Origin: Closterium sp. NIES-65
Lineage: Eukaryota; Streptophyta; Zygnematophyceae; Desmidiales; Closteriaceae
Assembly: GCA_948144175.1 (NCBI GenBank)
Contig: CANXME010002540.1
Coordinates: forward strand, 1-64,000
Reading direction: 5' to 3'
DNA length: 64,000 nucleotides
The number at the start of each line of letters is the position of its first letter. Position 1 is the stretch's first letter. A model generated the notes under the pieces. That model saw only the letters and a list, made by a program, of their open reading frames with translations, was not told where the DNA came from and did no database searches. The translations under genes and the position numbers were made by a program. Below are positions 56,979 through 64,000 of the stretch, piece after piece.

Positions 56979-59241
56979 GATGCGATAAATAGTACGCCTC
57001 GTACCTAGCGCACGGGTGCGGGACACGGACTACGATGTCCTTAAGGGGCTCAAGTCGTAAGCGGTCATCTCAGAACTACGCTATTAGCATGCGACGAGCA
57101 CACGCAAAAAGGGTGACGACTGTCGGGATCAACGAATGCAAGATGAAAGCGAGCGCTGGTGCGTTGTTCGATCAGTTGGCACTGGATATCACTCTTTTGA
57201 TGGTTCTTTGCTGCCCCTCTACTCGTTGCGCCATGCGTTGATATGGCTGCAGCAGACACACCCGGTTGCACGATCATCCAAGGGGGTACACCGGCCTGAT
57301 TGTACCGCGTTGAGGTGATAAGAGCGCAATCCACACGACGCGTGACAGCTGGAACGACGCGCGAATATTGGTTCGACAGTGCGCTGCCAGGCTGGTCTGG
57401 GAGTGGGGGGATGGTGGGGAGGCTTATCTCTTTCTCTGAAAGTGTGACGCATACCATCTAACAAGAAAAACGACCTCTAGTATCGCATCTGGTAAACAAC
57501 CGCCATGGACCAAGGTTTCCATTCTGTACCGTGCACTTTGCTCGCCTGGCAATCGTGCTCTACATACAACCAACCAGGGACAATTGCGCAGGCGGAGGAA
57601 ATTAATGGCGTTCTTGCAGGTGCGCGAGCACGCCTCGCTTCTGTTCATCGCCACTTCCTCTTCAATTGATTTATCACAGCTTGCCCCGAAAGCGAGAAAC
57701 AGAGCTTCCCGCTAGGTGAATGAATAATGAAAAATAGAAAGGTTTGAAATGTTTTCGATCGGTTTCAGCTGGTTAGAGCGGTTTTTAAAAGGCTTGATTT
57801 GAGGTGGCTGATTTGGGCTCCTCTTCCCCCACCCACCACTTCCTCCTGCACGCCTCGCATCCGCCTTGTGCGCTGCAGTCTTCCCCCTGCAACTCCAGCT
57901 GGACGCCTCGCTTCGCTTCCCCCGCACGCACCTCGATCAAACCTCTTTTCCCCGCCAGACCGACCGCCTCATTGCCCCAAGGTTCTCCTCTGCACTTTTT
58001 CATCGGCAGCCGCCAATGACAAGCCGTCCTGCCTGAAGGCATCTGCCCGTGTGGGCCCACAGGCAAACCTGGTCGACAGCGCAGCAGCGCTGCCAACGCA
58101 CGCCGCACTGTGTACCACCGCACACCCCGGCGGACGGTGCAGATTCACGTGTCTATTGATTCCATGATGGACGCTCCAAATCTAGGGCTGGCCTCTGTTG
58201 TCGCGGGGAATCTGACCCTGTTTCGATATTACGTGTGCCACCAGCCATATTCGTCTCAAATAGATGCGCAAAAATCCAGTGTATCTACAAGATCATGCGT
58301 GTACAATATGGGTGTAGAATCACAATGGTATGGATTTTTTAGTTACTTCTCCTTGTAGGAACTACTAAAATGGAGCCGCATAATCCTTCTCAATACTATG
58401 TTTAATACAGAAAAAAATAAAATTTCCTACCTGCTCGTGATGTGCATAGGATAATGGACTCACACCAGATACGCTAATGGGGATTAATTGCATTTCCAAT
58501 ATATACATTAGACTGAAGGAGAAACAAACTGCTGTTACAAATGAACTGCCTTTTCAACTTCAGGACGCGTACCTACTTTAGAACCTGGATCAAACGTTTA
58601 AAACGTGGTTCAGAACGTTATCAAACGTTTAAAACTCATAAGCACGTTTAAAGTACGGTGAGCAATCGGTTTCGCAATATTGATCGTGGAAATTTGAAAC
58701 AAGGGACGCCTCATTGTCGAAACTGCTTTCTAGGCGAGAGCACGGTCAGTGTGAACGAGCCTGCAGTGCCACCGTCACTGCGGTCACTGTTTGCTCGCAT
58801 GAACGACGTGATCACCTGTCTGTCACTTCCCCATGCTCGGTCGCCAGCGACTCCCTTTGCGCTTGGAGTAATTATTTTAGTTCATTGTAACGCTCAGTAG
58901 TTAATACGGTGATCTTTGAAGCGTTTAAATCGGGTTGGTATGTAGCAGATTCCGTCGCGAGCGAACTTAGGACGGTGTGGAGTCGAGTTGTGACGATGGA
59001 TTTTGGCAGGAGGCCATGACGACGCCAGCGAGCACTTTGGGTGGTATAGTCAAAGGCGGTGAGGCTGCGACGACGTGCGACACTCCAATCTGTTCGCGAA
59101 TTTTCGGGAATTGAGAGATCCCCAGGAGCCGAGCGACATGGTGGGAATGGTACGTCTGGGATGCGAGGAGCACGTTAGACGCGCTTCGCGTGCGTAGAGC
59201 CGATCAAGGTTACGAACCAGTGCGGAAGATTCAGGATGTGA
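56979..59241. other. Divergent intergenic region between EIN2 and the PIA-type gene
   Basis: These 2.26 kb should contain the promoters of both flanking genes, which face away from each other. The stretch 57700-58900 is AT-richer. A cluster of 'aacgtttaaaa'-like motifs lies at 58588-58655. Several short open frames occur but none shows recognisable domains or a supported splice structure. No tRNA or other RNA gene was recognised. Confidence 0.5.
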
Positions 59242-61441
59242 ATGAATTTATTCCAAGGCTCACGCGATTACTATGCTAACGAGCGATTCGCGTCCCCGTC
59301 CCTTCTCCAGGACTTGCAATGGTACAACCAGACGCGATTACTCCACGCTGACGTGGCAGCCGATGGCGAGGGGATAGCTAAGAGCGAGGCGAAGGCGAGG
59401 CCGGATGGGACGGCGGCGGAGAAGGCGGGGAGGAGAAGCGCGTCCCGACGCAGCAGGAAGGGACGCCGCGCTGGCGACGAGCTATTGGCCGCGCGCGACG
59501 CCGCGGACGCCGCTGACAGCGGCGAGGAGTGTGCGGGTGATGATAGGGGTGATGGGGTTGACAGGGCAGCGGCAGACGCAGTAGCCGTGGAAGCAGCAGC
59601 AGCAGCAGCCGGGGCAGGGGATAGTGAAGCGGAAACGGAGAGCGAGAATGAGACCCGTCGCCCCGTGCCGTCCATCCGCCCTCCTCGTCGCTCCGCCTCC
59701 CGCGCCTCAAGAACAGGCGGCAGCAGCAGCAGGGCAGGCGGCAGCAGGGCAGGCACGAGGCCGGGTCCGCCTGTGGCGCTGAACGTGCGGGACGACCGCG
59801 GGTGGACGATGCTGCACATCGCCAGCCACATGGGCAACGTGCGCATGGTGCGTGGTAACATGGTAACCGGGTATTGAGGTAGCTGGGTAGCGCCGTGGTT
59901 ACAGGGTAGCACGGCAGGGCGACGTCGTGGATGAGCCATCACTGAGGCCGAAGCACTGAGCAAGCTGGTCCTGGGCGACAGCAAGCTGTCAGTGTTCTCT
60001 TCTCTAGCGCCAGCGCCCCAAATCCTCATTTTTTCCTTTCTTTCCCGCGTCCCTGGGTGACCCACGCACCCGCTTATTCCAGGTGCGGCAACCACTGGAG
60101 GAGGGAGATGTTGCGGTGGATGAGCCATCGTTGGGCCCGAAGCACGCAAGAGCAAGCTTTCAGTGTTCTCTAGCACCCGCGCCTCAAAATCCCTTTTTCT
60201 CTCTCTTTCCCTTTCATCCACCCAGGTGCGGCGGCTACTGGAGGAGGGCGAGGCGACGTGGCGGTGGACGAGCCATGAGTGTCGCTCATTGTCCCTTCCC
60301 CCTCCTCTTCCGTGTCTTTCCCACCCTCCCTACAACCCACCCTCGCTCCCTCCCACCCACCCAGGTGCGGCAGCTACTGAAGGAGGGCGATGTGGCAGTG
60401 GACGAGCCATCTCTGGGCCCGAAGCACGCTATCCTGGGCGTCCTGGGCGAGAGCAAGCTATCAGTGCTCTCTAGCACCCGAGCGTCAAACCACTATTTTT
60501 CCTATCTTTTTCCTAACCGTCCCCAACATACGCACCCCACCCACCCAGGTGCGGCAGCTACTGGAGGAAGGGGATGTTGCGGTGGACGAGCCATCGCTGG
60601 GCCCAAAGTACGCGGGGGCGACGGCGCTGCACCTGGCGGCAGCAGCGGGGCACATAGCGGTCATGGACGCGCTGCTGGAGGGCGGCGCTAATATTGAAGC
60701 GCGCACGCGCGGTGCCTTTGGCTGTGAGTGCCCACCTTCCTGCTCTTGGTGTCTGTGTCTTTCAGACGCCTCCTGCTGCACCTGGCGGCGGCAGCGGGGC
60801 ACATAGCAGTCATGGTCGCGCTGCTGGAGGGCGACGCCAACATTGAGGCGCGCACACGTGGCGCGTTTGGCTGTGAGTGCTCCCCTCGCACACACCTGAG
60901 CCTCATCGTTGCCTGAACGCTGCTGCACCTGGCGCCAGCAGCGGGGCACGGAGGACATGCAGGACCCGTGCTTCAACCCGCCACCATTGCTGCAGTGCAG
61001 GGCGTGCTCTGTCCCAGGTACCCTGTTCATGTCTCCCCATTCCCCCCTTTCTCTCTCGACTCACATCCATCGTTTCCCCTCACCCTCCCTTCGCTCTTCC
61101 CTCTCAACCACCCCCCTCACTCCCTCCCCTCCTCCTCTGCCCCAGGGACCCCCTTGCACCACGCGGCGCGGCACAATCGACGGCGAGCCATCCGATTCCT
61201 CCTGGAAAGCGGAGCATTCCTGGCGGAGGACATGCAGGACCCACGCTTCAACCCGCCGCTGCACTACTGCCGCAGCCTGCAGTATGCCTACCAGCTGCAG
61301 CAGAGCATGAGTATGGGGAATGGCGGTGGGGAGGGGAGTAGCAGTGGGGGAGGTAGCGAGTTGGAGAGTGGGAGCGGTGTGGAGGGAGGGGTGGTGGGGG
61401 AAGGTGGGGAGGAGGGAGAGGAGCCGGTGGTGGGAATTTGA
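59242..61441 (+). CDS. PIA2: Phytochrome-interacting ankyrin-repeat protein (PIA1/PIA2-like), three exons, 358 aa
   Basis: Proposed exons are 59242-59847, 60549-60723 and 61146-61441. Introns are GT-AG, phases match, and the sum is 359 codons ending in TGA. Exon 1 encodes a basic, Ala/Arg/Ser-rich N-terminus and the first ankyrin start, DDRGWTMLHIASHMGNVRM. Exon 2 continues VRQLLEEGDVAVDEPS, then ATALHLAAAAGHIAVMDALL and EGGANIEARTRGAFG. The junction with exon 3 creates GWTPLHHAARHNRRRAI, then FLLESGAFLAEDMQD and RFNPPLHYCRSLQYAYQLQQ. The last part matches the 'D..D.RFNPP..YC..L..AY' ending of Arabidopsis PIA proteins, which bind phytochromes and influence light responses. The C-terminal tail is Gly/Ser/Glu-rich. 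The start codon is uncertain, because the N-terminus is not conserved. Decayed copies of exons 2 and 3 lie in and after the gene. Confidence 0.82.
59880..60548 (+). pseudogene. Array of decayed tandem copies of PIA exon 2 start in intron 1
   Basis: At least four partial copies precede the functional exon 2. They begin near 59915 (very degraded), 60082, 60226 and 60363. The last three each start 'CCAG|GTGCGGC' with an acceptor-like site. Each retains DNA for a VRQLLEEGDVAVDEPS-like peptide, followed by 'agcaag.t.tcagtg.tct' intron sequence. The copy at 60226 has an indel that changes its frame. None retains the HLAAAAGH part. Skipping them restores the ankyrin repeat, so they are probably pseudoexons, though some could be spliced in as alternatives. 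Confidence 0.75.
60724..61020 (+). pseudogene. Partial duplicate copies of PIA exon 2 in intron 2, the last a hybrid with exon 3
   Basis: DNA from about 60773 to 60880 repeats the LHLAAAAGHIAVM...ANIEARTRGAFG part of exon 2, ending at the same GCT|GTGAGT donor-like site. A third partial copy from about 60921 starts like exon 2 (LLHLAPAAGH). At about 60950 it switches to the exon 3 sequence around 'gaggacatgcaggacccg', giving a hybrid. The copies are not needed for a complete protein. Confidence 0.7.
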
Positions 61442-61730
61442 GGGAGGGAGGGAGGTGAGCATGCAGAGAGTGGGGCGTTCCTAGCAGAGGAGAGGACATG
61501 CAGGACCCGCGCTTCAACCCGCAGTATATGTATTTCTGCTCTGGTGTCTATGGTCAACCCGCCACTGCACTACTGCCGCAGCCTGCAGTACCGTATGCGT
61601 ACCAGCTGCAGCAGGCAATGTCTGGGGAAGGTGGTGGGGAGGGGAGTAGCAGTGGGGATGGCAGCGAGGGGGGCAGTGGGAGCGGTGTGGAGGGAGGGGT
61701 GGTGGTGGGGATGGGTGGGGAGGAGAGGGA
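61442..61730 (+). pseudogene. Downstream duplicate of PIA exon 3 3' part
   Basis: Starting at about 61463 the sequence repeats 'gagagtggggcgttcctagc', 'gaggacatgcaggacccgcg' and 'ccgccactgcactactgccg' from exon 3, with an insertion near 61525-61558. It then repeats the Gly/Ser-rich tail region. The reading frame is broken relative to exon 3 and it lies after the stop codon, so it is a decaying tandem copy. Confidence 0.75.
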
Positions 61731-62647
61731 GGTGGTGGATCAAGAGCCAGCCGAAGCCTGCCATGCCAACCATAGCTTGTCGACCATGGCCCATCCCGTC
61801 CACTGTGGCTTCCACATCAGTGCAATGTGCAAGTGGCTGTGTAGGGTTTGAGATATGGTACGTACGGTATGGTACGAGTGGCGGTGGTAGAGTCAGCAGC
61901 TGCAGGTCATGACTCGTGACATGTGGACGGAACATGTGCCAGCTTTGGTTAGTGGCATGTCAACTCAACTCAACTTGAATGTAGTGTAGGCGGATCAGAT
62001 TTACGGTAGTATATTTCTGTTCAGGTGACGCTGCTGTAGTATGGTGATGTGCACTAAGGTAAGGAGTGGTTTGTTGGCTTCATCACTTGTTGAAGACTTG
62101 CTGTGATGAACAGTGATAATGAATTGGAACTCACAATACAAAATCCAATCCATGAAATTGCACTCTTCATGCAGACACTCTCCCTAACCTCGAGGCAGTA
62201 GCACCAAGGATACACATGTATTAGTACACTATCACCATTCCTAACTAGACTAAGGTACCGGTACCTATCAGTTGTGTATATGTTTGAAAGACAAAAAGTT
62301 GTCATATACCCCAGGTGCACTTCATGTGTACGGTAGGTCTAATCACCACCCTGCAATCAACCAGCCAACACAGCTGCACTAAAACAGAGCTCGAGAGACC
62401 ACAGAGGAAGCTAGCTGAACTCGCTTCGTGAAAACCCAAGGCTCCACCCCATGCTAGTAGTTGCAGTTCATGCGTACAAACACACCGGGGACGGAAACAA
62501 TTACGACAGCTAAGCATCGTTATTCACTGCAGCACCGCACACCACCTCACTGTGCTGCATTGCTTTGCTCTCCCTCCCACTTCTCTGCTCTGCACTGCTC
62601 CACAGCAGGCACCCGTGGGGGCTCAGACTTCAAAGTGCGGGCACGAG
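61731..62647. other. Convergent intergenic region between the PIA-type gene and RAD23
   Basis: Both flanking genes end here. The central part (61900-62500) is AT-richer and holds no recognisable gene, RNA or repeat. Confidence 0.55.
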
Positions 62648-64000
62648 TCAGTCGTCAAACTCAGCGCCGTGCTCCAGCAAGTAGTTGGCAGCGAGCTCCT
62701 CGTTCTTGTCGCACGCGAAGAATGCCTCCACCACCAGGTCGCGATCGAATCCCATCGCCTCCAGCTGCAGGGGGCCACAGGGCCGAGTGGGGCAGGGCAC
62801 AGGGAACAGAGCACAGGACACAGGGCCGAGTGGGGCAGGGCACAGGGAACAGAGCACAGGACACAGGGCCGAGTGGGGCAGGGCACAGGGAACAGAGCAC
62901 AGGACACAGGGCCGAGTGGGGCAGGGCACAGGGAACAGAGCACAGGACACAGGGCCGAGTGGGGCAGGGCACAGGGAACAGAGCACAGGACACAGGGCCG
63001 AGTGGGGCAGGGCACAGGGAACAGAGCACAGGACACAGGGCATGAGTGGCGGAAGAAAGAAGGAAGCAAGTAGTTGGCAGCGAGCTCCTCGTTCTTGTCG
63101 CACGCGAAGAGTGCTTCCACCACCAGATCCCTGTCAAACCCCATCGCCTCCAGCTGCAGGGGACATGAGGCACGACGCACACACGTGGCGCACAATTCAC
63201 GAGCATTGGCACATGCATGCGGCATGGTCCAGCAGCTGAATGCCATCCCCATCCATGTCATGCCTCATTCATCCTTCCACTGTAATGCCCATCTGTGCTA
63301 CAGCCCGTGCAATCGCCTCTTGCCCCTCTCACCCGTGCGATGGCCTCTTGCTCCTCCGGGGTGACTTGGATTGCTCTCACGCCTGGCGGCAGGCCCTCTC
63401 CCCCTGCTGCCGCCGCTGCTGCCGCCTCCAGCTGACTCATCAGCTCACTGTGAGAACAAAGAGGGAAGACATGGATAGGTGGGAGATGGGAGGGACGGAT
63501 GGAGAAATTGCGGGATGGATGGAGAAATTGAGGGGAAGCTGGGGAAACGGATGCAGGGCGTCGGTGCGAGGCAATGCAGGGGGTGAGATGAGTGAGTGTA
63601 AACGAGAAGCACAGGGAGTGCGAGAGCGAGTGTTTGTGAGGGAGAAAAAACGGAGCCCTTCTGAGGAAAAGGGAGGGGAGTAATTGTGTGAGAGAGAGAA
63701 ACGACACAAGGTAGGGAGGGAGAGGTGCGTGGGTGAGATAGACAAACCCTTCTGGGGGCGGCTCGTTGATGAGTTGGAGGAACTACGTCTGGTGCGCCTG
63801 GATTAGCCGCAGCAGGTCGGGGTTCTGCTTTTGAGGCGCCTCAAAATACGACACTGGCACTGGCACTGGCACTGGCACTGGCACTGGCACGAGGAAGACA
63901 AGGGATCCCGCACAGGTGGCTCTTACCCTTCTGGCGGCGGCTCGTTGATGAGTTGCAGGAACTCCGTCTGGTGCGCCTGGATTAGCTGCAGCAGCTCGGG
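62648..64000 (-). CDS. RAD23: RAD23 C-terminal part (XPC-binding and UBA2 domains), 5' end beyond the window
   Basis: RAD23 shuttles ubiquitinated proteins to the proteasome and partners XPC in nucleotide-excision repair. Visible exons are >64000-63927, 63447-63333 and 62764-62648, GT-AG and frame-consistent. The first encodes [25 protein letters not shown], the end of the XPC-binding domain. The second encodes [16 protein letters not shown]...PEEQEAIAR, and the third encodes [38 protein letters not shown] and a TGA stop. This last exon is the UBA2 domain, with the family's usual acidic terminus. The N-terminal UBL and UBA1 domains would lie past position 64000. Two exons have nearby tandem duplicates. 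Confidence 0.9.
62782..63039 (+). repeat. Six tandem copies of a 43-bp repeat in RAD23 intron
   Basis: Units start 'gccgagtggggcaggg' at 62782, 62825, 62868, 62911, 62954 and 62997 and appear identical. They lie between the duplicated and functional UBA2 exons. The long Cys/Pro-rich open frames through them are repeat artefacts. Confidence 0.93.
63066..63153 (-). pseudogene. Duplicate partial UBA2 exon of RAD23
   Basis: The minus strand after the acceptor CTGCAG at 63154 encodes [30 protein letters not shown], nearly identical to the functional exon. It lacks the EHGAEFDD terminus and stop. The duplicated DNA block is about 95 bp (62679-62773 against 63068-63162) with roughly ten differences. 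There is no donor at its end. If spliced in, translation would run into the 43-bp repeats. Confidence 0.8.
63748..63829 (-). pseudogene. Duplicate XPC-binding-domain exon of RAD23 with in-frame stop
   Basis: The minus strand encodes [12 protein letters not shown], a TAG stop (63785-63783), then [12 protein letters not shown]. The functional exon has GAG at that position. The copy lies 179 bp downstream of the functional exon, inside the intron, and its donor is weakened to GG|GTTTGT. Skipping it gives a normal frame. Confidence 0.8.
63853..63890 (+). repeat. (CTGGCA)n hexanucleotide repeat
   Basis: About six copies of CTGGCA lie in the RAD23 intron between the functional and duplicated XPC-domain exons. 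Confidence 0.9.

Noticed and set aside
62623-63261. Cys/Pro-rich 212-codon minus-strand frame joining the duplicate UBA to the 43-bp repeats
   Set aside because: Because 43 is not a multiple of 3, it enters the functional UBA exon out of frame. It is best explained as intron plus repeat, not a second protein.

Overview
The window comes from a nuclear genome of the green plant lineage. Four intron-bearing host genes fill the right half (about 45.7-64.0 kb): a PQ-loop lysosomal/vacuolar amino-acid transporter, a full-length EIN2 (central ethylene-signalling protein), a phytochrome-interacting ankyrin protein (PIA1/PIA2 type) and the 3' end of RAD23. EIN2 and the PIA-type protein point to a streptophyte. 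The GC-rich coding sequence, Ala/Ser/Gln-rich insertions, strong divergence from land-plant EIN2 and abundant Ty1/copia elements suggest a charophyte alga, perhaps a zygnematophyte such as Closterium. The exact taxon is an inference.

Layout. 1-718: inverted copy of a GTCGAC-rich LTR. 719-9377: array of a 28-bp satellite (about 309 units). 9378-32310: array of a 17-bp satellite (about 1,350 units) with nested higher-order duplications, directly abutting the first. 32313-38290: decayed plus-strand Ty1/copia element, cut at its 5' end by the 17-bp array and carrying frameshifts and stops. Inside it is a complete 376-bp TRIM-type miniature LTR element with target-site duplication (36865-37240). 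38825-45236: intact, very young minus-strand copia element with identical 110-bp LTRs, a 5-bp target-site duplication and one 1,734-codon gag-pol frame that lacks recognisable zinc-knuckle and protease domains. 45725-49296: PQ-loop transporter (-). 50208-56978: EIN2 (-). 59242-61441: PIA-type ankyrin gene (+). 62648-64000: RAD23 C-terminal exons (-).

How the parts relate. The left 38 kb is a nest of satellites and retroelements bounded by inverted copies of one LTR family, and the 17-bp satellite resembles a motif of that LTR. The right part is gene-dense. EIN2 and the PIA-type gene are divergent neighbours across 2.3 kb and would act in ethylene and light signalling respectively. The last two genes both carry decaying tandem copies of their own exons, and EIN2 has a 5' splice site that runs straight into a (GT)n microsatellite. 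Exon boundaries for the PQ-loop, EIN2 and PIA-type genes were read by eye; they obey GT-AG and keep the frame throughout.
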